This document shows positions 1 through 7,406 of a DNA stretch of 64,000 bases, one piece after another; within the stretch, counting starts at the first letter, position 1, and every line of letters starts with the position of its first letter. A model generated the notes under the pieces. That model worked only from the letters and a program-made list of their open reading frames with translations. It had not been told where the DNA came from and searched no databases. The stretch lies in NCBI RefSeq assembly GCF_001570365.1, contig NZ_BBYK01000038.1, positions 294,787 to 358,786 on the forward strand. Direction: 5' to 3'. The stretch is from Microtetraspora fusca. GTDB lineage: Bacteria > Actinomycetota > Actinomycetes > Streptosporangiales > Streptosporangiaceae. A program made the position numbers and the translations under genes.

Positions 1-1
1 C

Positions 2-640
2 GCCACGGCGAGCGCCAGCCTGGGCACCTCCCTGGCGAGCATCCCCCTGTACACCGCCGCGACCCGTACCGCCATCCAGCGGCTCCTGCGGACCGTCCTC
101 GACGGAGTCAAGCGCATCGTCGAAAGACTGCTGCTCCGCGCCCGCGCGCTCCTGGAAAAGATCACTCCCATGGGGCTGCGCCTGCGTATGGCCCGGCCCG
201 ACCCGCTCCGTGCTGCCGCCGACCGGAGCGTGAACGTCAAGGCCATCACCCCGTCCCCCGTGTGGCGGAGCGACCGGCTCATCCTCCGGCGCGCGGACGA
301 CCGTCACCCGGACGAGGTGTTCGGGCCGGGCTTCCACCCACGCAACCCTGGCAACACGGACCTGGAATCCCATCTACGGTTCGAGGAGTCGGCGTTCGTC
401 AGCACGACGCGGTTGGACAACCCGATGGACATCTTCCCGACCCGATACCTGTACGACGTGGACGCGCCGGGAGGGATCGACATCGTGGAGACCATGGGCA
501 GCGCCCTGCGCACCGGACACCAGCGGGAGGTGGCGTTCCCTGGCGGGATCGAGGGCCGGTACATCAAGGGGGCGCGGCCGTACGACGCGACGACCGAGAC
601 TTTCGGGGACTACATCCCCAACCCGGATTATCGGCCCTGA
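2..640 (+). CDS. Polymorphic toxin with C-terminal ADP-ribosyltransferase domain (5'-truncated by the window)
   Basis: The reading frame is open from base 2 and ends in TGA at 640, so only the last 212 residues are visible. The C-terminal ~125 residues show the core of the Scabin/pierisin-like mono-ADP-ribosyltransferases: an Arg in LRRADDR (visible residue ~97), the STT motif in FVSTTR (~134), and a Q-R-E triplet (~174-176) matching the catalytic QxE. The phrases VDAPGGID and EVAFPGGI and the ending IPNPDY are typical of the family. Members of this family transfer ADP-ribose from NAD to DNA/nucleotide bases or protein. The upstream ~80 residues look like a helical linker, probably the end of a pre-toxin or WXG100-type module outside the window. 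No candidate immunity gene follows on this strand; the next gene is convergent with no gap. The domain call is firm; target and secretion route are inferred. Confidence 0.82.
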   Translation, partial: ATASASLGTSLASIPLYTAATRTAIQRLLRTVLDGVKRIVERLLLRARALLEKITPMGLRLRMARPDPLRAAADRSVNVKAITPSPVWRSDRLILRRADDRHPDEVFGPGFHPRNPGNTDLESHLRFEESAFVSTTRLDNPMDIFPTRYLYDVDAPGGIDIVETMGSALRTGHQREVAFPGGIEGRYIKGARPYDATTETFGDYIPNPDYRP

Positions 641-976
641 TCAGACGACCTGGTCGGGAACGGCGGCGGCGCCGGCCTCCTCGGCGGCCGACTCCGCGGC
701 GGCATGGTTGACGGACATCGTCCCGACGATGGTCCCCGCCTCTCTGATGCCGTCGGCGAGCGCCGCGTACGCCTCCAACGCCTCATTCCTGAGCTGCGCG
801 TAGATGGGGCCGATCAGACTTCCCAGGTCCCCGTCGCCCCAGACATCCGGCCTCCCGGCCGGCTCGGCGGCGAAGATCTCGGCCTCCACCGCAATGTCCT
901 GCCCCACGCTCACGATCCCCTCGGCCGCGGCGCGCAGTTCCGTGTGGGACACCTCGATCCCGTCCGGCTTCCTCAT
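641..976 (-). CDS. EspC/WXG100-like small helical protein (type VII secretion associated)
   Basis: This 111-residue protein has no signal peptide or membrane segment. It opens with a pattern of the form 'I-x-V-x-x-x-x-LRAAAEGI', as in the EspC-like (ESX-1 secretion-associated) family, and is Ala/Glu-rich and probably forms a helical hairpin. It lacks a clean W-x-G turn; the nearest is VWGDGDLG. The start ATG at 976 has an AAGGAG site 8 nt upstream, and I prefer it to an ATG 39 nt further out. Its stop abuts the stop of the toxin gene on the other strand. Neighbouring WXG100-type genes support a role as a type VII secretion partner or chaperone, which is inference. Confidence 0.6.
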   Translation of the reverse strand: MRKPDGIEVSHTELRAAAEGIVSVGQDIAVEAEIFAAEPAGRPDVWGDGDLGSLIGPIYAQLRNEALEAYAALADGIREAGTIVGTMSVNHAAAESAAEEAGAAAVPDQVV

Positions 977-1151
977 ACCCTCTTCTCCTTCCCCTCGGCA
1001 TGGCGCCCTCGGCATGGCGGCGGCATGGCGGCGGCCCGGCCTCGCGCCGAACGTTCCATGAGCGTCTGTCCGGTCACCGCCTTTCGCGCGAGGATCTTTT
1101 TACTATGCTCCGATTGATCGGCTTTGTCGGGACGCCGGAAGGAGTCGGCTC

Positions 1152-1499
1152 ATGGCGGGTCTCGATCTCCACTTCAAAGCGCTGGAGCGGTGCCGCAGCG
1201 CCCTGTACGAGGTCGCGCGGAGTTTCGCCACACCGACCGGAGCGTCCGAGTCGGGCGGCGGCGGTTCCACCGCGTCCGGGTCGGGCGGCGGCGTCGGTTC
1301 CTCGGCGTTCGGCCGGCTGAGCGGCTCCGGCGGCCTGGCCGGCGCGATCAACGAGGTCGAGGCGGCGCTCTCCAGCGAGCTCGGCCGGGTCTCCGGCCTG
1401 CTCAACGCCAACGGGAACTCCCTGACGACCGTAGGGAACAACATCCGCGGAGTGAGCAGGGCCAGCGAGCAGGACGGGGAGCGGCTGGCCCGCGCCTGA
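1152..1499 (+). CDS. Small WXG100/EspC-like protein with Gly/Ser-rich centre
   Basis: This 115-residue protein has the ATG preceded by AAGGAG at good spacing. Residues 1-27 (LHFKALERCRSALYEVARSF) and 60-115 are helical, joined by a Gly/Ser-rich stretch at about 30-58. The C-terminal helix (INEVEAALSSELGRVSGLLNANGNSLTTVGNN) resembles the second helix of ESX secretion targets. It lies just upstream of the WXG100-transglycosylase gene and may be its heterodimer partner, since ESX substrates often pair. No catalytic motif is visible. The family call rests on composition and context. Confidence 0.55.
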   Translation: MAGLDLHFKALERCRSALYEVARSFATPTGASESGGGGSTASGSGGGVGSSAFGRLSGSGGLAGAINEVEAALSSELGRVSGLLNANGNSLTTVGNNIRGVSRASEQDGERLARA

Positions 1500-1551
1500 C
1501 GCCCCACCCCTCGCCGTAACGTCAGCCTCTACGCCCAGGCAAGGAGATCCG

Positions 1552-1749
1552 ATGAGCACGTGTTTGTTGGCCTCGCTCCGCTCGGCGGGCTCGGGGCGCC
1601 CTCAGGCGATGTCTTCCCTCGTCACTCGGGTCCTCGTCCCTCAGCCCGCTCGTTCCTCGGTCCAGACACCGCCGCGCCCCTCGCAGCGTTTATTGGCCTC
1701 GCTGCGGTTGGCAGGCTCGGGGCGCCCCTTCAGGCGGGCGGGCCGGTGA
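1552..1749 (+). other. Short repeat-encoded ORF with strong RBS, overlapping the next start (GTGA)
   Basis: An ATG at 1552 has an excellent AAGGAG site 5 nt upstream but opens a 65-codon frame made almost entirely of the dispersed repeat (Ser/Arg/Pro-rich, no recognisable domain). Its TGA at 1747-1749 overlaps the GTG at 1746 that begins the downstream gene, giving a GTGA junction suited to translational coupling. I read it as the original ribosome-binding site and start of the downstream gene, separated from it by the repeat, and not as an independent functional protein. Confidence 0.5.
1567..1736 (+). repeat. Dispersed repeat element, copy A
   Basis: A roughly 170-180 bp C/T-rich segment is bounded by two near-identical direct repeats, 1567-1608 and 1693-1736, both starting TTGGCCTCGCT and ending near CAGGCG. 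Its middle contains TCCTCGGTCCAGACACCG followed by CCGCGCCCCTC, which recurs in inverse orientation at about 60577-60605. The flanks show CCG(A/G)TGAGC at both ends (1549-1557 and 1743-1750), like a short target duplication. It has no coding capacity of its own. Confidence 0.7.
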
Positions 1750-2915
1750 GCGAGCCGAAAGGGGCGGCGCTGCCCCAGCTCGCCGCGCTGCCGGGCGGGG
1801 GCGAGCTGGCCGGGCTCCTCGCCGACGTGACCGGCAAGCCGGAGCTGATCCGCGGCCTCGCCACCCGCTGGTCCGGCGTGATGCGGATGCTGAACGAGCA
1901 GGGCGGCACACTCGTCGCCGCCGTCGACGACGTCGACAACGCGTGGCAGGGCGCCTCCGCCGACGCCTTCGTCACCCACATGCGCAAGTACGGCCCGGCC
2001 GCCGACGAGCTGCACGACGCGCTGGACCGGGCCGTCAGGAACCTCCGCAAGGCGGCCGACGCCCTGGAGAAGGCCCACACCGACGTGTACGCGATCTGCG
2101 AAGGGGTCGTCCACGACGCGGAGGCGTACGCGAAGGACCACCCGGACGCGAGCGCGCAGAAGGCGGCGGACGACAAGCGGGCGCTGGTGCAGCAGGCGCT
2201 CACCTCGGCGCGGCCGCACGTCGAGAGCGCCGACGAGGCCGTGGACACGGCGCTGGCGGCGGTCGGCGACCTGCGCGACCACGGCATGGCGAAGTTCTCG
2301 GCCATCAAGGCGCCGGGCGACCACGCGTTCGTCCCCGCTTCGGCGAGCACCGGGCTCGGCTGGGAGCGCACCCCGGGCTACTCGCCGGAGGCCGGGAGCG
2401 ACGCGCGGACCACGCTCGCCTCCTACGGAGGTTCCGGCGGCCCCGGCAACTCCGGTGGTTCCGGTGGTTCAGGTGGTTCCGGCAGCTCCGGCGGTTTCGG
2501 CGGCTACGGCCCGAGCGGACCGCCGCCGCCCGGAGGAGGCCCCGCGGCGCCCGCCGAGGTCAGGGCGTGGATCGAGGAGGCCGTCTCCATCCTCAAGGCA
2601 CACGGATACCCGGCGTCGAAGATGAACATCGACGACATCTGGATGATCATCCAGCACGAGTCCGGCGGGAACCCGCGCATCGTCAACACCGACCCCTCGG
2701 ATATCAACACCATCAGGGGGACTCCCTCCAAGGGCCTGATGCAGACGATCGACCCCACGTTCAACGCGTGGTCGCTTCCGGGGCACAAGGACATCTACAA
2801 CCCGGTGGACAACATCATCGCGGGCGTCCGGTACGCCATCGCCCGGTACGGATCCGTCTCCGCGGTGCCCGGAGTGGTCGGTGTGAAGACCGGGGCGGGC
2901 TACCAGGGGTACTGA
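1746..2915 (+). CDS. WXG100-like protein fused to a lytic transglycosylase (SLT) domain
   Basis: The protein has 389 residues from GTG 1746. The N-terminal half is helical with a W-Q-G turn at residues 67-69 (NAWQGASADAF), typical of WXG100/ESX substrates. A Gly/Ser/Pro linker spans about 228-268. Residues ~270-389 are a transglycosylase domain: the catalytic Glu lies in WMIIQHESGGNP (about 305), followed by SKGLMQTIDPTF and NPVDNIIAGVRYAI. Such enzymes cleave the MurNAc-GlcNAc bond of peptidoglycan, and the WXG100 half suggests export by a type VII system without a signal peptide. The GTG lacks a good RBS because a repeat separates it from AAGGAG/ATG at 1552; translation may depend on coupling. 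A GTG at 1560 would give an in-frame 451-residue form. Confidence 0.8.
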   Translation: MSEPKGAALPQLAALPGGGELAGLLADVTGKPELIRGLATRWSGVMRMLNEQGGTLVAAVDDVDNAWQGASADAFVTHMRKYGPAADELHDALDRAVRNLRKAADALEKAHTDVYAICEGVVHDAEAYAKDHPDASAQKAADDKRALVQQALTSARPHVESADEAVDTALAAVGDLRDHGMAKFSAIKAPGDHAFVPASASTGLGWERTPGYSPEAGSDARTTLASYGGSGGPGNSGGSGGSGGSGSSGGFGGYGPSGPPPPGGGPAAPAEVRAWIEEAVSILKAHGYPASKMNIDDIWMIIQHESGGNPRIVNTDPSDINTIRGTPSKGLMQTIDPTFNAWSLPGHKDIYNPVDNIIAGVRYAIARYGSVSAVPGVVGVKTGAGYQGY

Positions 2916-3043
2916 CCTCCGCCGACGCCACGAGGGAATGGGGTGAACCCGGCGTGGATCGGTTTCACGAGCGGATACGGTTTCGCCCGGCAGGAACAAT
3001 TACGCATCACGGTTCGTCCTCAAGGGCGAAGGAGGCTTACGCC

Positions 3044-4471
3044 GTGACCATCACCCATCCGCTGGGCCGCGTGGGGGCCGCCGTTGCGGCGGTCCTCATC
3101 GGCCTGTTCACGCTGTTCGCCGGCGGGGCTGCATCCGCGTCATCCGCCGTCGCGGCTCCCCCCGACGTCTCGACGGTGCTGGCGCACTGGAAGGACCAGA
3201 AGGATCCGCTGTTCGTGCAGGACGGCAGCCCGCTGTCCTCCGGTGAGCAGGGCGACATCCGCGACGCGCTGAAGAACTCGAAAAGCAAGATCTACATGGT
3301 CGCGCTGCCCGACGGGTCGATCACGACCAACCAGGCGGCCGGCACCTACATCACCTCGCTCGGCCTCGCGCTCAAGGACGCGGGCCGTCCGAAGGCGACC
3401 GTCGCGGTCCTCGACGGCAAGACCCTCTACGCGGGGTCGAGCGCGCTCCCGCGCCGGTCGCCGAGCGCCGGCCAGCTCGCCAGGGCCGCCACGGACGCCA
3501 ACAAAGACATGGCCGCCGGTGTGCAGGACTTCGTGAACCGCATCAACATGGCCGTGGACGGTGAGGGTAAGGGCGCGCTCGACCCCAAGCCGGTGAGCGG
3601 GGGCGGCGGTGGCGGCAGCGGCCTGCTGGTCATTCTCGGCATAGCCGTCGTCGGAGGTGGCGCTTTGTGGGTCTTCTCTCGCCGTGCCAAGCGCAAGCGC
3701 GAGGAAAAGGAGGCGGCCGAGCTCGCCGCCGTCAAGCAGACGGTCGAGGAGGACGTCACCAAGTTCGGTGAGGAGATCACCGCGCTCGACATCGACGTCA
3801 AGATGCTGCCGCAGTCCGAGACGTCGGCCGACTGGCAGCGGGCCCTCGACTCGTACGAGCGGGCCAAGAACGAGCTGGCCGCGGTCAAGCGCGCCGACGA
3901 GCTGCGCACGGTGACCGCGTCGCTGGAGGACGGGCGGTACGCCCTCGCCTGCGTCAAGGCGCGGGTGAACAACCAGCCCGTCCCCGAGCGGCTGCCCCCG
4001 TGCTTCTTCAACCCGCAGCACGGCCCGTCCGCGCGCAACGTCCGCTGGGCTCCCCCCGGCGGCGCCCCGCGCGACGTCCCGGCCTGCGCCGCGGACGCCG
4101 AGGCGGTCGAGCGCGGCTTCGACCCGCAGATGCGCGAGGTCTTGGTGAACGGCGAGCGCCGTCCGTACTGGGACGCCGGCCCCGCCTACCACCCCTACGC
4201 CTACGGCTACTACGGCGGCTTCGGCGGCGGCGACATGCTGACCGGCATGCTGGTGGGCACCATGCTCGGCAGCGCGTTCGGCGGCTTCGGTCACGGCGGC
4301 GGCTACGGCCACGGCTACGCGGACGGCCTCGCGGCGGGCAACGCGGACTCCGGAGGCGGCGACTGGGGCGGCGGAGGCGACTTCGGCGGCGGTGGCGGCG
4401 ACTGGGGTGGCGGCGACTGGGGTGGCGGTGGCGACTTCGGTGGCGGCGACTTCGGCGGAGGCGACTGGTAA
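3044..4471 (+). CDS. Secretory membrane protein: TPM-like outer domain, one TM helix, conserved cytoplasmic domain, Gly-rich tail
   Basis: The 475-residue protein starts at GTG 3044 with GAAGGAGG upstream. A signal peptide covers about 1-37. The outer domain (~40-175) contains YMVALPDGSITT and TVAVLDGKTLYAG, resembling TPM-type domains. A Gly run leads into a TM helix at ~193-212 and a basic stop-transfer segment. The cytoplasmic part (222-312) has the pattern EEDVTKFGEEITALD...W.RALDSYERAKNEL...LEDGRYAL, which recurs in the next gene. After it come PCFFNPQHGPS and a Tyr/Gly region, then a tail of GGGDW/GGGDF repeats. The molecular role is unknown. TPM domains occur in repair and respiratory-assembly proteins, but that does not settle this one. 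Confidence 0.7.
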   Translation: MTITHPLGRVGAAVAAVLIGLFTLFAGGAASASSAVAAPPDVSTVLAHWKDQKDPLFVQDGSPLSSGEQGDIRDALKNSKSKIYMVALPDGSITTNQAAGTYITSLGLALKDAGRPKATVAVLDGKTLYAGSSALPRRSPSAGQLARAATDANKDMAAGVQDFVNRINMAVDGEGKGALDPKPVSGGGGGGSGLLVILGIAVVGGGALWVFSRRAKRKREEKEAAELAAVKQTVEEDVTKFGEEITALDIDVKMLPQSETSADWQRALDSYERAKNELAAVKRADELRTVTASLEDGRYALACVKARVNNQPVPERLPPCFFNPQHGPSARNVRWAPPGGAPRDVPACAADAEAVERGFDPQMREVLVNGERRPYWDAGPAYHPYAYGYYGGFGGGDMLTGMLVGTMLGSAFGGFGHGGGYGHGYADGLAAGNADSGGGDWGGGGDFGGGGGDWGGGDWGGGGDFGGGDFGGGDW

Positions 4472-4482
4472 CCGTGATCGCG

Positions 4483-4542
4483 GGGCCCGCCGACGCGGGC
4501 CCGGGTCCGGAAGGTGACCTCGCACCCTCGGGTGCGGGGTCA
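4483..4542. terminator. Two consecutive hairpins after the TPM-like gene
   Basis: The first hairpin (4483-4502) has an 8-bp GGGCCCGC stem with a CGAC loop. The second (4515-4542) has a TGACC/GGTCA outer stem and a CGCACCC/GGGTGCG inner stem, followed by a short T run (CGGCTTTT). Together they look like a factor-independent terminator for the upstream gene. Confidence 0.6.
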
Positions 4543-4651
4543 TCGGCTTTTCCGGCACTTTGGGATGCTCCCGGAACGGGGCAGGCGTGCGGCGTACCTT
4601 CACCGCGAGAGACTTGAGATCATTCTTCGGAGGTTTGCGAGGAGGCTTTCG

Positions 4652-5887
4652 TTGCGTCGCTTTCGAGCGTTGTCCGTCGTGCTCGCGATCGCGGCGATCG
4701 CGCTCCCCATACCGCTCGGCGCCGCGGCCGCGGGCGCCGATACCGCGGCGCTGTCGGCGGGCTGCCGGCCCGGCAGCGGGCCGGACATGCGCGGCGAGGA
4801 CTTCAGCGGCGCCGACGACCTCCCCTTGAACCTGCGCTGCGCGAACCTGACCGGCGCCACCCTCGACGGCGCCGACCTCACCAGCCGGGACATGCGCGGG
4901 GTGATCCTGCGGGACGCCTCGCTCAGGGAGGCCGACCTGACCCTGGCGCACGCCGAAGGCGTGGACCTGCGCGGGGCCGATCTCAGCGGCGCCGACCTCG
5001 GCCAGTTGCACGGCAGGCAGGCGCAACTGCGCGGCGCGAACCTCAAGGACGCCTACGCGGGCCAGGCGGACCTGAGCCGCGCGGACCTCACCGGCGCGAT
5101 CCTGGCCCGTACGGAGCTGACCCAGGCCGATCTCACCGGCACCACCTTCGTCGGCGCCGAACTCAGCAAGGCGATCCTCGGCCAGGTGAAGGCGCGGACC
5201 GCCGACTTCACCCGGGCGACGATGCGCGGCACCAAGCTCGGCCAGGCCCACCTGGAGAGCGCGGTGTTCGCCGCCGCCGACCTCGGCGGGGCGACGCTGA
5301 CCCAGGCCGAGATGGAGGGCGCCGACCTCACCGGCGCGAACGTCGAGGGCGCGTCCTTCGGGCAGGCGCGGGACGTGAACCTCGCCGGTTCGCGCGGCAT
5401 ACCGGCGGTCGCCCCCACCACGCTGCCGTCGCCCTCCCCGAGCGACGACCGGAGCCTCGACGCCGCCGATCGGGCGATCGCGGAGGATCCCGTACGGACC
5501 ACGACAGGGCTCCTCCTGGTCGTCCTGAGCGGCATCGGGCTCGCGATCACGCTGCTCTTCTGGGCCGCCGCCCACCGGCGTGGGAAGCGCGACGCCGCCG
5601 CCTTCGAGCTGGAGCGCCAGGTGCTCGCTGAGGACCTCTCCCAGCTCGGCGACGAGATCAACACGATGGACGCGGAGCTGCGGCGAGGCGACGACGGAAC
5701 GCCGACGGAGCCCGGCGACCAGCGGGAGTGGCGCGCCGCGCTCGACGCGTACGAGGCGGCCAGGCACGTGCTCACGGTCGCGCGCACCCCCGGCGAGCTA
5801 CAGGGGGCCGTCTCGGCCGTGGAGCACGGCAGGGCGTCGCTGCGCCGGGTCAGGACCCGGCTGTCAGATCACGGTGGTCAGCGGTGA
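4652..5887 (+). CDS. Secreted pentapeptide-repeat membrane protein with the same cytoplasmic domain as its neighbour
   Basis: The 411-residue protein starts at TTG 4652, chosen for the GGAGG 8 nt upstream and the signal peptide that follows directly (LRRFRALSVVLAIAAIALPIP). Residues ~46-245 are pentapeptide repeats of the A(D/N)LxG type, which fold as a right-handed quadrilateral beta-helix. A TM helix lies at ~284-306. The cytoplasmic end (316-411) matches the neighbour at 3044: EDLSQLGDEINTMD, W.AALDAYEAARHVL, PGELQGAVSAVEHGRASL. The two genes probably arose by domain shuffling around a shared inner domain. The last 24 bp overlap the convergent lpdA-like gene. No enzymatic function is evident. 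Confidence 0.75.
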   Translation: MRRFRALSVVLAIAAIALPIPLGAAAAGADTAALSAGCRPGSGPDMRGEDFSGADDLPLNLRCANLTGATLDGADLTSRDMRGVILRDASLREADLTLAHAEGVDLRGADLSGADLGQLHGRQAQLRGANLKDAYAGQADLSRADLTGAILARTELTQADLTGTTFVGAELSKAILGQVKARTADFTRATMRGTKLGQAHLESAVFAAADLGGATLTQAEMEGADLTGANVEGASFGQARDVNLAGSRGIPAVAPTTLPSPSPSDDRSLDAADRAIAEDPVRTTTGLLLVVLSGIGLAITLLFWAAAHRRGKRDAAAFELERQVLAEDLSQLGDEINTMDAELRRGDDGTPTEPGDQREWRAALDAYEAARHVLTVARTPGELQGAVSAVEHGRASLRRVRTRLSDHGGQR

Positions 5888-7255
5888 CATGAGGCGGCGG
5901 GCCGCCTCGGTGATCGACCCGGACAGCGAGGGATAGACGGCGAACGTCTGCGCGAGCTGGTCGACCGTGAGCCGGTGCTGCACCGCGACCGACAGGGCGA
6001 GGACGAGCTCGGACGCGCGGGACGCCACGATCACGCCGCCGAGCACGATACCCGTGTTGGGACGGCAGAAGAGCTTGACGAAGCCGTCGTTGAAGCCCTG
6101 CATCTTGGCCCTGGCGTTGGTGGCCAGCGGCAGCTTGACGACGTTGGCCTCGATCTCGCCGGACTCGATCTGCCGCTGCGACACGCCGACGGCCGCGATC
6201 TCGGGGTCGGTGAAGATGTTCGCGGCGACGGTGGCGAGGCGGATCGGCTGCACGGCCTCGCCCAGGGCGTGCCAGACGGCGATGCGGCCCTGCATGGCGG
6301 CGACGGAGGCGAGCATGAGCACGCCGGTGCAGTCGCCCGCCGCGTAGACGCCGGGCGCGGAGGTCCTGGAGACCTTGTCGACCTCGATGAAGCCGTTCCG
6401 GTCGAGCCGGACGCCGGCCTCCTCAAGGCCGATGCCCTCGGTGTTGGGGATCATGCCGACGGTCATCAGGCAGTGGCTGCCCTCGGCGGTCCTGCCGTCC
6501 TCCAGCGTGACGACCACGCCGTGCTCGGTGCGCTTGACCGAGGCGGCGCGGGAGCGGCCCATGACGTTCATGCCGCGGCGGCGGTAGACCTCTTCGAGCA
6601 CCTCGGCGGCGTCGGCGTCCTCGTTCGGCATCATCCGGTCGCGGGAGGAGACCAGGGTCACCTCGGAGCCGAGCGAGCGGTAGGCGCCGGCGAACTCGGC
6701 GCCGGTCACACCCGAGCCGACCACGATCAGGTGCTCGGGCATCTCCTGCAGCTCGTAGAGCTGGCGCCAGGTGAGGATGCGCTCGCCGTCCGGCTCGGCG
6801 CCGGACAGCACCCTCGGGTGCGCCCCGGTCGCGACGATGACGACGTCGGCCCGGATCGTCCGGTCCCCGGCCCGTACGACCTGGGGGTCCACGAGCCGGC
6901 CCTTGGCGCGGATGACCTCGACGCCCTCGGCCGCGAGCCGCGCGGCGATGTCGGCGGACTGCGCCTGCGCCAGCTCCTTGACGCGCTTGTTCACCAGGGG
7001 CATCTCGACCATGACGCCGCCGGTGTCGCCATCCGGCCCTCCGTCGAAGTGGACGCCCACCGAGGCCGCGTCCAGCAGCGCCTGTTTGCGGACCGAGGTG
7101 GCGATCAGCGTCTTGGACGGCACGCAGTCGGTGAGCACGCACGCGCCTCCCGGCCCGTCCTGCTCGACGACGGTGACCTGCGCTCCCAGTTGAGCGGCGA
7201 CCAGTGCCGCCTCGTACCCGCCGGGGCCGCCACCGATGATCACGATCCTTGTCAC
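5864..7255 (-). CDS. lpdA: NAD(P)H dehydrogenase, LpdA-type flavoprotein disulfide reductase
   Basis: This 463-residue FAD/NAD(P)-dependent pyridine nucleotide-disulfide oxidoreductase has an N-terminal GGGPGGYEAA dinucleotide fold, a second fold at VVGSGVTGAEFAGAY, the FAD site VYAAGDCTG and a C-terminal dimerisation domain. The redox segment GGACVLTDCVPSK keeps both cysteines (39 and 44). The C-terminal His-Glu pair of true lipoamide dehydrogenases is replaced by VYPSLSGS, as in mycobacterial LpdA, a quinone reductase. The product is therefore probably a quinone- or dye-reducing enzyme and not the E3 subunit. It starts at GTG and is convergent with the pentapeptide gene (24-bp overlap). Confidence 0.85.
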   Translation of the reverse strand: MTRIVIIGGGPGGYEAALVAAQLGAQVTVVEQDGPGGACVLTDCVPSKTLIATSVRKQALLDAASVGVHFDGGPDGDTGGVMVEMPLVNKRVKELAQAQSADIAARLAAEGVEVIRAKGRLVDPQVVRAGDRTIRADVVIVATGAHPRVLSGAEPDGERILTWRQLYELQEMPEHLIVVGSGVTGAEFAGAYRSLGSEVTLVSSRDRMMPNEDADAAEVLEEVYRRRGMNVMGRSRAASVKRTEHGVVVTLEDGRTAEGSHCLMTVGMIPNTEGIGLEEAGVRLDRNGFIEVDKVSRTSAPGVYAAGDCTGVLMLASVAAMQGRIAVWHALGEAVQPIRLATVAANIFTDPEIAAVGVSQRQIESGEIEANVVKLPLATNARAKMQGFNDGFVKLFCRPNTGIVLGGVIVASRASELVLALSVAVQHRLTVDQLAQTFAVYPSLSGSITEAARRLMSPLTTVI

Positions 7256-7393
7256 GTGCCCTATTCTCCCGCATCATCCCGCTAGTCAGGGATGAGGGGG
7301 ATGCGTAAGGGTTCGACTACGCGCGAAGCCCCCGATTTCATCGGGAGATGGCGGGTCCTTCGTCATGGCCGTCCGGTGACGCGCCTCGTGGTT

Positions 7394-7399
7394 TAGGCT
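7394..7399 (+). promoter_or_regulatory. -10 box (TAGGCT) for a probably leaderless gene
   Basis: TAGGCT lies 7 nt before the GTG at 7407, which would put the transcription start on or next to the start codon. No Shine-Dalgarno sequence is present and no clear -35 is seen. Confidence 0.45.
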
Positions 7400-7406
7400 T
7401 CGTGCC

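Noticed and set aside
1560-1745. In-frame N-terminal extension of the transglycosylase from GTG 1560
   Set aside because: The extra 62 residues are repeat-encoded, the spacing to AAGGAG is too long, and WXG100 proteins start close to the first helix. Kept only as an alternative.
3140-5767. An 875-codon minus-strand open frame
   Set aside because: It runs antisense to two well-supported genes and its product is low-complexity Arg/Gly/Val/Glu, as expected from a shadow frame at high GC.
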